A stretch of 64,000 bases of DNA, taken from positions 341,284,907 to 341,348,906 of the forward strand of contig OZ024743.1 of the NCBI GenBank assembly GCA_964016885.1, read 5' to 3'. Numbering within the stretch: the stretch's first letter is position 1; the number at the start of each line of letters is the position of its first letter. This document shows positions 45,937-57,150 of this stretch, in pieces. The notes below the pieces were generated by a model. It did not search any database and had not been told where the DNA came from. It saw nothing but the letters and a program-made list of their open reading frames with translations. Source of the DNA: Eledone cirrhosa (Eukaryota > Mollusca > Cephalopoda > Octopoda > Eledonidae). A program made the translations under genes and the position numbers.

Positions 45937-46707
45937 TGCGTACGTGTTTTCTTCTCTCTGTGAGTACAGTAAAGGGAATATAAATAGAACATGTAGAAAA
46001 CATTAGTTTTGGTGTTTAATATTTCTGTGGAGCTTATCAAATAACATTTAATAGCTCTTCTTCATATAGTACCAGATGACATTACTGCATCTGTGCTAGA
46101 AACGTTATTAAACTTTGAATATGCTAACTTGATTGTATAGTTTGGTTACCCAAAATTCCTATGCGAAAAAAATGAAATGGATTCCAGTAGCACTTCTATA
46201 TTATAGATAATTTATTATGGAATAAATGAAAGAAAATTGTTCAATATACGTAGTTCTTCGTCCAATGTGGTTTTCTATGAAATGGAAGAAATAGTTTAGA
46301 TGATGTATTCCGAAATACATGATTAAAGATAAGAAAGCTGGTTAGTCGTGGGCCTCAGCTAGTGGAGCTAAAATCTAGGGCATTCAGGTCGAGTTAAAGA
46401 TTGCCATTCTTAAGTTAAAGGCTGTTATTTCTTTTAAGTCGACTGGTTATGCCAATACTTAGAGAAAGATACACTAAATTAATGTTACTCTATCCATTAG
46501 ATCCCTCCTATTATTATATCGACAATGAAGGACGGAGTAAAATGCTATGTATTTGAACTCAGAACACAAGGTTCATAACACAATTTCTTAATATTATCAT
46601 AGTATAATAACATATGTTGTATTAATAATTGTAATGAAAATATGGGCGATAACAAACTGGTAATACCGATGTCAACACTTTCTTCAACTTGTGTGTAGCT
46701 CGGGCCA
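45933..46707. other. Intergenic, no gene recognised
   Basis: AT-rich. It would be the original 3' flank of the minus-strand LINE whose (GAA)n tail hosts copy A, if the nesting model is right. Confidence 0.5.
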
Positions 46708-46726
46708 TTCTTCTTCTTCTTCTTTT

Positions 46727-46760
<34 letters not shown>
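46708..46760. repeat. (TTC)n, left flank of Tx1-like copy A
   Basis: TTC units with two imperfect positions, followed by four ATT units and then the 5' end of copy A. The matching right half is at 52773-52853. Confidence 0.93.
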
Positions 46761-46987
46761 ATTATTATTATTGAATGCTATGGTTGACGGAGGCTCGGCT
46801 CTGTAAGGTACTGTAAATTTTGAACGCTATAACAATTGTAAATTGTTTAAAACTTAGACCAACTTGTAGACAAAAACACCCTCCTCCTCGTGAGAGGGGT
46901 CTTTCTGCCCGTTATTTGGCCCTTTGGGGTTAAATAACTGCTTATTGGTGTTTTGTACCCAATATTTATTTTTAACAAAAAAACAAC

Positions 46988-49063
46988 ATGGCTACGAAAA
47001 AGAATTTGCATAGGTCACTCCCACTCATTCCGTCTTCTTTTTCCTCAATCGTCACTACAGCAGAGAGAAGATTGTCTCTCTCCCTCCCTTCTCTTTCGCA
47101 AGCGACGAAAGAAAAGAAAAGTCTCGTGCAAAGCGTGCAAGGTTTCTCCACGACGACGACGACAGCGACGAAACAGGTGTGCGGGAAATACGAAAACCCA
47201 GTTCATTCGTCTGACGTCAGGAATAATAGCAGTAGCAGCCGTAATAACAACAGCAACAGTGACAATGAAAACAACAGTAGCAGCCGCAACAGCATCACCA
47301 GCAGCATAAACAACAACAGCATTAGCAGCAGCAACACCAACAACAACCACAGCAACAGCGGCGGGGGCAGTAGTCGTAGTACCTGCAGCAACAACAAAAG
47401 TAACAGCAGCTCTGACGACAACAACAGCAACAGCAGCAAAGAAAAACCAATCTCATTTGCAGGTATTGCGAAAAACTTGGAAACAATCCTCATAACAAAT
47501 GAGGAATTAGAGGAAGCGAAGAAGATGGTGACAAAGACTGGACACCGAGCAATCTGCAAGGCAGCGGAAACATTTTTCGAAACCCAACAGTACGGTCACG
47601 TACCGTACAGTAAGTACAAAATCCCGTAGGGTGGAAAGAGCCACAGAGGCTCAAATACAAAAAGCCTTGGGGTCTGTGTGGCAGCGGAAAACGCACATCA
47701 CCCGAGGAAAAAAAAATATGCCACCGTAGACGTACTTTTTGCCACACCCCAGGAGGCAAAGGCCCAATCCGTAGTGACCCTAAGGAGCGAGGAAATGGTG
47801 TTGGTGCCCTCCTACTGCGGGCAAAAAATTGTGAGGGTCAAACTGACCCACGTCCCCCCCCCCCCCGGGATGGCCCCTTCTTGGCTGGCCGCGTCTGTCC
47901 TCGTCGGAATCGAGGACAAAACATCTGTACTGCAAGTACAGAAAAAAGTAAGAGAAGATTGGGTCGGCACCTCCATTGAGATGCTAATCCAAACCAACCA
48001 GGAGTGCATCGAAGCTATCCCGGATGTGATAGACTTCGATAGCGGCACTCAACTTCCCATAAGTGTTGAAGGAAAACGCCCGAAATGCTTTCGCTGTGGA
48101 TCGAAGACTCACCTCAGGGCCTTCTGCAACGAGAAGACCCTGAGAAAGGAGAAACCCCCCCTCCTTCCGAAACCGGCTCCACGGCTACCAGCAACAGGAC
48201 AAGCGGCAACCAGGAACGATAGGTCCGTGGCACCCATACCCACGCCACGGAAATCAAAAACAGCAGCAGCAGTGGAAATATTAACAACAACAACAGCAAT
48301 ACCAAATGCAGCTGCAACAGAGACTCCAGTGCAAACATCACCAACAACAAGTGAAAGAGTGGAGCTGGTACCCCTCCCCGACCTCACAGAATCAGACATG
48401 GAGTGTGAGGTGGGAGAGAGATGGCAAAAGGTCGTAAGAAGGCACAAACGCAGAAGCAGCACATCGTCGCCTTTGAAAAGGGAGGAAAGAAATGAGAAAA
48501 GGGTAAAGTCTACTGCAAAGAGACCCACAGCAGCAACACCACCAACACCATCACCACCCATACTAGCACCACCATCACCACCGGCGACAACCCCACCGCC
48601 AACAACACCTTCAACACCACCACCACAAGCACCAACATCGCAAACACAACAACAAAACACATACACCCAGCAACAACGACAAGAAAATAGCAGAACCACA
48701 CCCCACACCCAGAAAAACAAATGCACGGCAATAAATACACACAACAAGAAATTAATGACTTACATAATTGAACACACAGACATTTCACAACACGACTACA
48801 TAATACCAGCACCAATCAAAACGCCAACTAACATAAGACTGCTAAAAATAGCACAGAAACAATACACAAATAGTAAAACGAAATTCCCCAACGCAGTTGG
48901 TGATTTCAGGGACCTAGGAGGAACTATCAATCGAAGAATATATTCAGACATTCTCTTAGAAGAGCCAACGACCAGCCGAAGGGACGATTCAACGGTCCCT
49001 TCACCAGACGATCAAGTGAAAAGGGATGTAAAAACCATCCCTCCTCTACCAAAAGTACGGTAA
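46988..49063 (+). pseudogene. Tx1-like copy A ORF1 (CCHC protein, one stop)
   Basis: A single frame of 692 codons, interrupted only by TAG at 47627-47629. Residues 1-75 are basic and Ser-rich, about 75-150 are an Asn/Ser/Thr tract from trinucleotide-like repeats, and 155-215 a conserved block (GIAKNLETILITNEELEEAK, KKMVTKTGHRAICKAAETFF). After the stop come KYATVDVLFATPQEA, MAPSWLAASVLVGIEDK and a zinc knuckle CFRCGSKTHLRAFC (C-x2-C-x4-H-x4-C, about residues 367-380). The rest is Pro/Thr/Gln-rich (residues 510-570). It would package element RNA as a nucleic-acid chaperone. Copies C and D share ORF1 segments, which supports the reading. Confidence 0.85.
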
Positions 49064-49098
49064 ATGGTCTTTCCCATCTTTTCCACTCTATTTTAAAC

Positions 49099-52000
49099 AT
49101 GACCTCACTCAGAACAGGCAGCATGAATGCGCGTGGCTTGGGGTCGTCATGGAAGCAGGGCCACCTGCTCAACGACCTCAGGTCACTAAACATAGATGTA
49201 GTGGCCATCAGCGAGACCAGAATCCCCGAAGCACGGGCCTTCGCACCGATCTTCGGCGGCTACGATGTGTACGCATCTCCCAGCCGTCCTGGATCGGGGT
49301 GAGGAGTTGCTGTGCTTTTTCGGAGAGGTTTGGATCTCGCCATACGGGCCATCTTCCTGGACCCAGAAGGTAAGCTGGTGGTGCTGGACGTGACCAGCGG
49401 AGACGGGCAAGCTTTCAGGCTAGTGGCCGTCTATGCCCCGACAGGAGCAGGGCGGCCTGATTTCTTCCGGCGTCTGGAGACCTTTCTTGGAACGTCCCGC
49501 TCTTTAGTGTTAGTGGGCGACTGGTACGGGATCTTAGATGCACGCTGGGACTGTGTGGGATTAGCGGATATGGGTGGAGGGTGCAAGAGCCTCACCAACC
49601 TGCTCAGGCGTTTTGAACTGTCTGACAGGTACCGATTGGATTTCCCGAATGCGCCAATGTGGACTTGGACAAATCGCATAGGGTCATCCAGATCATATCT
49701 AGATAGAGTATTTTGTAGGGAAATAGATAGGTCTAGCATAGGCTGTCCACAGTTCAAGATAGTCAGCTACACGGACCACAAATTCGTGATCTGTGTGCTT
49801 GCATTAGATAGGCTTCATAGACGAGGACCCGGCTACTGGAAGCTAAACGCGTCCTTACCAGCGCGCAAGGCCTACAGAGACCGGATTAGCGAACTAGTTA
49901 AGCGGGCGTTGACGGGGGCCATCGTCAACAACAAGTGGTGGTTTGCTCTGAAAAGAGCGATTAGAATAGAATCCATTAGGTTTAGTAAGGCTTTAGCAAT
50001 AGAGAAAAATAGAGCAGAGGGAGAACTAGTTAGAAAATTAGACGAGGCGCTTAGCAAAGGCATTGCGACTTACGTGCTTGCGGCGAAATTGGCCCTTGAC
50101 CAATTCTTCAATGCAAAGCACGAATGCTGCGTTGTCAGAGCAAGGGTGCGTGCTCTCAGACACGAGGGGACGAAAGCCGTTCAATGGGCCCGATTGGCGG
50201 AGGCGCATCGTGGCAACAAAGCCACGATCCGGTCTTTGGTGGACCACGACGGGCGCATGCTACTCGATCCCGGGCAAATGTGTGAAGCTTTTCAGCGACA
50301 CTTTGCTCAGCTGTTCGGAGGCAGCGGTGGGCCGGGTCCAGGGATGGACTTTAGTGTCTACCTCGACGGACTGCCGCGGCTCTTGGCCACTGATGCGAGG
50401 TGTTGCGAAAAGCCGATAACAGCCGCTGAAGTAAGGGAGGCAATGACTGGCTGCACAAGGGGTAAATCGCCTGGTTTGGATGGTCTGCTCTATGAACTTT
50501 ACGTACAGATGCCAGACTTGTTCGGAGGCCTCTTGGCGGACGTCTACTGCAACTGGCAACAGAACGGGAAAATTCCCAGTTCTGTGAGCCGAGGAGCGGT
50601 GGCACTGCTGAGAAAGGATCCGAACAAGGGGGATAACATAGATAATTTCCGGCCCATAACTCTGCTAAACACAGAGTTCAAGATTTTGGCCAAGGTGCTA
50701 GCAAAGAGGTTGGCGCTTGTCGTTGGTGGTCTGGTGGGAGAGGCGCAGACATGCGCCATTCCCGACAGATCCATCCACGACAACCTCCACCTCATGCGAT
50801 ACATCGTAGAGAGGGTAGCTAAGGAACCTGGCACGGGTGGGTCCTTGATCAATTTAGATCAGTCGAAAGATTTCGATAGGGTCGACCATCGTTACCTAGC
50901 GGCAGTCCTGAGGGCGGCTGGCTTTGGGCCCGTCTTCAGAGGCTGGATCGCTGCCATGCACAGCGACATCTGCTCTGTGGTGAGAGTGAACGGTCACCTG
51001 TCGGAACCGTTCAACATCATGCGCTCGGTCCGCCAAGGATGTCCCCTCTCGTCCCTCTTGTACGTATTGACTCTCGAGCCATTACTGCACAAACTGGAGA
51101 CGTTGAGGGGGGTCCCGCGCGAATTAGGATGCGGAAGATCCGTGTCAGCATATGCGGACGATGTCACCGTAGTGGTGTCGAACGCCAAACACATCGAGGC
51201 GATCGGCACTACATTAAGAGAATACGAAGCGGTGACAGGAGCAATGATCAACCAGGAAAAGTCAGTGGGCCTGCAGCTCGGCACCTGGAGAGGCAGGTCC
51301 ATGTCGTCCAACAGCGTCGTCGGACGCTGGACGGACGGACCGGTTAAATTGCTAGGGGTCTGGTTCGGTCTGGACCTCCAGACGGACAAAAACTGGGACG
51401 AGGTGACGAGCAGGGTGGCTTCTCTCACCCAGAAATGGGCCCAGAGGAAGCTATCCCTGAAAGGTCGAGCGGAGGTGGCTAACACGTACATCGCGTCTGT
51501 CATCTGCTACCGCCTGACCGTCGTACCTTGTCCTAAGCCTCGCCTGACTGCGCTGGAGCGTTTGCTCTTTCGCTTTTTGTGGAAGGGACGCGCTCCGATG
51601 GTCAGGCGATCCATCTGTTGTCAACACCCGCTACGTGGAGGGCTGGGCGGGCCGTGGCTGATGATGCGCAGGCACGCGCTCAGGCTACGAGATCTCCACC
51701 TCTTCCTCGACAGTGATCAGGTGTGGTCGCCGTTTGCTAGACACGTATTTCCTCAGCTCGTTTCCTTGACGGAGCTGCAGTCCTGGGTCAAGCGAAGACC
51801 GAGAGGGAGCGCCTGGAGACTGGAATGTCTTCAGGCGCTCACAGCCCTCGACCAATCGGGCAATGTGATCGGTCTAAACTCCACCTCGGCGTTCTATAGA
51901 GGATTAGTGAAAGGGAAGAGCGACGACGTACTTGGGGAAACTCTAGGCGTCGACGAAAATCAACTAGCCAATCTCTTCGGAAGAACTTTCGGGCCTGGGC

Positions 52001-52518
52001 CTATGGACAACTTCCAGAAATCTCTGGCCTGGCAGTGCTACCGAGGAGCCTTGCCAGTTCGGGATAAACTCTACAGGCATGGAGGTGCCGTCAGCCGGGC
52101 ATGTCCGAGATGCGCACAGGGCGACGAAACCGTCCTGCACGCACTCGTCCAGTGTCCGAAAATTGCTGACTTGTGGGTTTATGTCGAACACCTGCTATCG
52201 CGTTTAGGACGGATCCGGCTATCATCTGAGTCCATCGTGAGGATTGCCCCGCCCTCCTCCTTTAGCCGGGAAGGGCAGGCAGTTTTTATCTGTCAGGTGG
52301 CCATGGCGAAAGAGATAGTATGGTGGACACGTTTGAAAGGGCTGAAGACGAGCACTTACCTCTTCGGTGATGCTGTGATTGACTTTTTCAAATTTCATTT
52401 GAAAAGGAAAATCAGAGTAGAGAGGGAAGTGCTCTCTTCCCAGCATTTTGTTGAAAGATGGGTGAGAGAAGCAAGAATGGCCCGAGTGAATGGGCCTATT
52501 CTGAGTATATATCTGTAA
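49099..52518 (+). pseudogene. Tx1-like copy A ORF2 (EN-RT, one stop)
   Basis: A 1139-residue frame with one internal TGA at 49300-49302 (codon 68). The endonuclease spans about residues 1-240: Asn10, Glu39 in ISETRIP, VAVYAPTGAGRPDFF, Asp141 in GDWYGILDARWD and Asp226-His227 in SYTDHKFV. The position after GDW is Tyr where the family needs Asn, so nicking would be impaired. The RT covers about 450-760: KSPGLDGLLYELYVQM, NFRPITLLNTEFKILAKVLA, motif A INLDQSKDFDRVDH (Asp587), motif B RSVRQGCPLSSLLYVLTLEP, motif C SAYADDVTVVV (Asp687-688). A C-terminal knuckle CPRCAQGDETVLHALVQC is at 1002-1019. The layout fits the Tx1 branch of the L1 superfamily. The start at 49099 lies 35 bp after ORF1. Confidence 0.9.
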
Positions 52519-52772
52519 ATTAAAGGTGGAAAACTGGGGAGGGCACTTGCCTTGGTGGTCAGGGTCATTGTGGCTTTTTACTGGGCTTTCTCCACAAATG
52601 TCCCTCCGAAGTCTCCCCCCTATTGGGGAATTTTTCATTGTTATTTTTTGTTACACCCTCTGTTTTTCTTGTTTTTTTACACGCAGAAATGCCCATTTGT
52701 ACCGTCCTGTATTGTCCTGCACTGTCCTTAATGTCTACTTTATGTAAACCCTTGTGATTAATAAAGAAATCA

Positions 52773-52853
52773 TTCTTCTTCTTCTTCTTCTTCTTCTTCT
52801 TCTTCTTCTTCTTCTTCTTCTTCTTCTTCTTCTTCTTTTTCTTCTTCTTCTTT
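52773..52853. repeat. (TTC)n, right flank of Tx1-like copy A
   Basis: About 26 TTC units, joined on the left to the 3' end of copy A and on the right to the 3' end of a minus-strand LINE, for which it reads as (GAA)n. Confidence 0.96.
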
Positions 52854-53545
52854 CACATGGGAGACTCATGGGAGCAAAATCCTCAAGCATGCCTTCTAAC
52901 GAGTCCTGTCAAAAGCAATTCTCACGAATTGATCCGGCTGTATCACTAAGTGAGACCACAGAGCTCATGTATGTTATCTGACCATCATGCTCAGCGCCTA
53001 CCTGTGGGTTTCCTGTCGGTTGGCTTTTTTCCCGTAAAATATATCCAGCGATTTATTCCTGTGATATTCTAACCACATGTCCGAAATTTCGTCACTACGA
53101 TCTCTCAATTCGGAGGTCTAGCTATTCTACCTGGAGCGACACACTGATCTCCGATCTATGCACTCGATCGAATAACCTTTAGTATAGAGTTTACCGGGGA
53201 AGCTTAACAAGGAAATCCCTCCATAAATGGAGCAATCTCTCTGGCCTCCCTTTTTCATTATTGGGCTTTTCACTTTCGATTGCCATTGCTCAGGTGCCTT
53301 TGCAAAGATCCAGGCCACCCGGCACACACGCGAGTAAACTAGAAAATATCTTCTCTGTTTTAGGATTTTAACATCTCTGGCCAAATTGGACCTCCCCTGA
53401 GGCTCTTCCATATTTGAGCTCTTTAATAGCTCTTGTGACCTCAGCCTCCGAGAGGTCAGTCATCGCTCTCAGCTAAATCTCTTTTACACCAGAAGATTTT
53501 TTTGTGGTTGGGTTTAGGAGATCAGCAATCAGTATTCTCTCCACC
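52854..53545 (-). mobile_element. APE-type LINE fragment with (GAA)n end
   Basis: Minus strand: RT remnants LSEAEVTRAIKELKYGRASG, then EQWQSKVKSPIMKKGGQRDC and YGGISLLSFPGKLYTKGYS (frame 53411-53127), then a gap, then the element end LEDFAPMSLPCERRRR running into (GAA)n. It belongs to the same family as 36361-36920, which keeps a different internal part. Copy A of the Tx1-like LINE appears to have inserted into this element's (GAA)n tail. Confidence 0.75.
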
Positions 53546-54273
53546 TCGCGAGGATGCACCTCTCTGAAGTGAAGAAATTCCCAGGCATATTCCTTATAGC
53601 AGGTGCGGAAGAGGACTTCTTTTTACGAAATCGGAGTATGGTCTACCAGAAAATTTTATTTGCTGATCTGAAATCGAATTCCAAGTTAGTCATAAATTCC
53701 TCCCAACTATTTAACTCTGGATTCCTTTATTGTCTCTACTCCGACTTTAATTTGCAAAAATATATTCCAGGCATACACATCTGTTTGTGCGTGTGTGTAA
53801 GCGCATTTCTTTACGTTTGTGTGCGTGTGTGAAAGAGGAAGAGAGTGTGTGTATGTGTGTGTGTCTGAGAAAGAGAGTGTGTGTGAGAGAAGGAGTCTGT
53901 GTGAGTGCGTTTTTGTGAATGTGTGCGAGTGAGTAAGTGTATTTATGTATGTATGTTCGTGTTTATTAACAAACACTAAGAAAACTTCTAAGAGGCGAAC
54001 ATGGTTCGGCGCATTATATTAAGCACTCTGAACCACTAATATTTTCGGACCAGGGAGAGAATTCCGGGATCAAATTCTTGGCTTGATTTCATTTGTCTTG
54101 AAATAACAAACTATTACTACTATTAAACTATTGAACTTTATATGTTTGCAAGTTTCGTGATTTGAAATCTCTGAGGTTTAAGTAGTTATGCCATAAACAC
54201 ACTACTGTATTATTATTGTCTGGTATCTTCCATCTATTTTCTCTCTCCTCGTCTTTTTTTACTGTCTATCTCC

Positions 54274-54275
<2 letters not shown>
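53546..54275. other. Intergenic, no gene recognised
   Basis: Contains a TG/GAGA-rich low-complexity block at 53790-53940; nothing else. Confidence 0.6.

Positions 54276-54346
<71 letters not shown>
54276..54346. repeat. (CT)n microsatellite
   Basis: Over 30 CT units, followed by a (CA)-rich tract to 54435. Confidence 0.96.
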
Positions 54347-54446
54347 AAACACACATAAGAGATTCTGCGTCTGTGTGTTCGTATGCATGTATGTATATGC
54401 ACACACACATACAAACACACACACAAACACATACAATATATATATA

Positions 54447-54660
54447 TATTAAGATAAGCAGAACAAGTAAAATTCAATCAATTTTTCAAAATACATTAAA
54501 AAATATAATATAAATATTTACCTCTCCTAGTGGCCCTTACTGATCAGTTTCGCTTTGTAAAACCTCATAAATCCGATGGATTTATGATGGAAAACCAAAG
54601 CTCATCAGAGAAGCATTTTCCCTTCCTAGGGCTAAACGTCCCAGGAACGACAAAATATAC
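54447..54660 (-). repeat. Dispersed repeat R1, copy 2 (hammerhead-bearing)
   Basis: Homologous over about 210 bp to 1190-1413, same orientation (AAGCAGAACAAGTAAAATTC, CTCATCAGAGAAGCATTTTC, CCTTCCTAGGGCTAAA). Sequence beyond 54660 (CCTCCTGCCAGCTAATAAAG) is not present in copy 1. Confidence 0.75.
54531..54616 (-). ncRNA. Candidate hammerhead ribozyme 2
   Basis: Minus strand: CTGATGA (54608-54602), stem II GCTTTG (54601-54596) with CAAAGC (54557-54552), GAAA (54551-54548), self-complementary stem III ACTGATCAGT (54548-54539), cleavage-site A at 54538, stem I 54609-54615 with 54537-54531 (G-U pairs and one C-C mismatch). The stem II loop holds a further perfect 9-bp hairpin CATAAATCC/GGATTTATG. 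Compared with copy 1, stem II changed from C-G to U-A and stem III from C-G to U-A, keeping both helices paired. That is covariation support for an RNA fold. Confidence 0.75.
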
Positions 54661-54771
54661 AACCTCCTGCCAGCTAATAAAGGTCTGAAAGGTCGTAAAA
54701 TTGACCCGTATGTAAACTGGACCGAAGTAAAAGCGGGAAAATCAAAGACTTGCTGTCTACAATTACTACTA

Positions 54772-54774
<3 letters not shown>

Positions 54775-54809
<35 letters not shown>

Positions 54810-54910
54810 TAATTATATACGTATATATATGTATGTATATAAAATGGATACACATGCCTGCACACACACGCGTGCACACAGACACACATGTATATATATA
54901 TATGTGTGTG
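54775..54910. repeat. (TA)n and (CA)n microsatellites
   Basis: TA array 54775-54804, then mixed TA/CA/TG repeats to about 54930. Confidence 0.9.
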
Positions 54911-54930
54911 TGGTGTGTGTGCGTGTGTGA

Positions 54931-56279
54931 CATTGAGTGTTGAACAAGGAAATAATTAGAAGAGAAAAACAGGAAACTAGCTGAATATAAATACATGAAC
55001 AGTGTAATGTTTTATGTAAATAGCACTAAATCTGATTAATCGTCATGTTTTAAAATGCTTCTTACAATTTCCTGCATAAATTTACATTAAAATCTAAATT
55101 TTGTATTCAGAGAGAAGATATATTTATGTAAATAGGTATCAGTCCATTACACTCGTGGCATTTCTATAGTGGTTTTCCAGTCTGAAACCAGCCCTCCAAG
55201 ATAGATTAACAACTTCCTATATGATTTACACATGAGCGTAGGAATTGTAATGTTTACTCAGTGTTTGTAAAAGCGTTTATTCTAATTTTTTTTTACAGCT
55301 GATTTGAATAAAATATACGCAAATTTGATATAAAATTAGATAGTTTTATTGATGTCATTCAAAATTCATATCAAAATTATTGATTGAACTTCTTTAAGTG
55401 CGCAGCAGGTCAACGTATCCTAGTAGAGAAAAATGTGTCATTTCAATTATCAAGGTCAGAAAAGATTTCCGCTCCGAAGAGGGACTATCTCTCTATAAAG
55501 CTAAATCGAGCGCCCCAATGATATCCAATTTGATCTGGAACGGCGTGGCTGCTAACTCATGTGAACCTTCTAAAACACTGGCATAAACGTCCTCCCGTTC
55601 GATTGATATGAAACTGTTAAACAATATACTTTAATTCATATCGTAGAGTTACGCTTGCCTTTCATACTTTCATAATTTTGTAACACCATACTACAATGGC
55701 GTCTATCTAACTGGGCTATTTTATTGTGTATGCGCCAACCGAAAGCCACAACATTCCCCTACTAATCTCATATATTGTATCTCATTTTTTCGTACTAATT
55801 ACGTATATGAGTCTTCCTTTCAAACCGAATCTCACTGGAATTATTTCTTCATCGATGTTTTTCCTACATGTATCGATTTCCAGCTTATCAAGATGCACAC
55901 CAACTGCATCGATCTTACATCGATCTCTTCTGGTAATAGTTCAGTCAAAAACAAACATATATTAAAGTAATTGAAATGTAAAACAAACATATTCAATATA
56001 CAAAATCTCACAATGTCATGAAAAACCATCGACATTTAAAAAAATTATTCAGCAGTATCTAATAAATACAAACACACTATTAAAGGGAACAAAAAGGGAA
56101 GAAAAATGTGAATGAGAAGAAGAAAACGAGGATAAATGATTAAGCAACAAAAGAAGGTAATGGTGGAGGGAGAGACGATACAACCCCCATGTGAGCGGTG
56201 CCTCAGCCGTGCTCCACGGACAAAATGGGAAAGCCATTATCGCAGAGAATGACCAGAGACACACAGTGCAACAGCCATT
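54931..56279. other. Intergenic, no gene recognised
   Basis: AT-rich, apparently unique. Short open frames only. Confidence 0.6.
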
Positions 56280-57150
56280 CTACGTCAAGGACTTCCTCCT
56301 CAAGTGGGCGGCCGTCTTACCGACTTTACAGAGGAAATCAGCAGTGCGGGGACCAAGATCCTGACGGTCAGTAAGAGGAGGCGGTCGGTCAGGCTTCGTA
56401 ATTTGACTATATTTCTCTCCTCTGCATTGCGGAGAGTGGAACCCGCGTTTATGACCGAAGCGACAAGGCTGGAGACGGAGAACAAGTCGCTGCACGTCAC
56501 TGCCTAAATTAGAGATTTACCCCATCTAAAAGTAAGAGGGTTAATCCATCGGGTCACTTGCTATCACCACGGTCGAGGCCAGCGGGCTCCAATTGCGATG
56601 GGAAGCCGATTGCGTCGAGGCACCGTTTGATGATGATGTCGTTCGGAGCGGTGTGATGAGGGAGCCGGCCTGCACTATGGTGACAAGGTAACGGATGCAA
56701 ACGGAACGCGTCAACCACAGTGAGGCGAAAGGTAAGCAGGTATGACAGTGGACGTGCATTTGAGGTCGTACCAGTTACCTTGGACATCTGTACACTAGGA
56801 GCATCAAGGGCTTCGTCGGTCCAATCAGCTAAAGCTCTCCAGTTCCCGGGATGCGCGTCAGATTCCGACGGCTCGCGCAGGATCTCTTTGATGAAGGAGC
56901 GGCTGGAAGAGATTGAGGAAAAATAGACTGGCAGTGCGAAATCAAGATTGGATCGGATGCTGAAGTCACCGAATCTCACAGTTATTTTCACCTGTTGCCA
57001 ACCGGCACTGTCAATGCAAATACTGCAGATCAAGTCAGCAAAGCGTCGGATAGTGGCATCGAGTTGGACGAGTCGACCTCTTAGACGGTGGCAAGGTGTT
57101 TCTCATAGCGGGAACAAAGAAGCAGTTCCTCAGGAGGAGGAAGAGCAGAG
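56280..57150. other. Mid-GC segment with unidentified open frames
   Basis: GC content rises clearly above the surroundings. A 159-codon minus-strand frame (56554-57033) reads VKITVRFGDFSIRSNLDFAL, NWRALADWTDEALDAPSVQM and LLTFRLTVVDAFRLHPLPCH. The last block is faintly like the VDAFR block of L1/Tx1 endonucleases, but I cannot place it. Plus-strand frames (56304-56507, 56720-56926) are alternative. It is probably a decayed retroelement or unique single-copy DNA; the function is unknown. Confidence 0.3.

Larger units (their letters stand above)
46773..52772 (+). mobile_element. Tx1/L1-like LINE copy A, full length, two ORFs
   Basis: The best-preserved element in the window, about 6.0 kb: a 5' UTR of about 215 bp, ORF1 with a CCHC knuckle (46988-49063), a 35-bp spacer, ORF2 with endonuclease, RT and a C-terminal zinc knuckle (49099-52518), and a 3' UTR of about 250 bp with AATAAAG shortly before the end (GATTAATAAAGAAATCATTC). 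Each ORF has exactly one in-frame stop and no frameshift that I can find. TTC repeats bound it on both sides, so the microsatellite is probably the insertion target. Some Tx1-group families are, as I recall, specific for TC/TTC repeats. Confidence 0.9.

Noticed and set aside
48109..48747. 212-codon minus-strand frame
   Set aside because: Antisense shadow of ORF1 in copy A, produced by the Pro/Thr/Gln-rich sequence.
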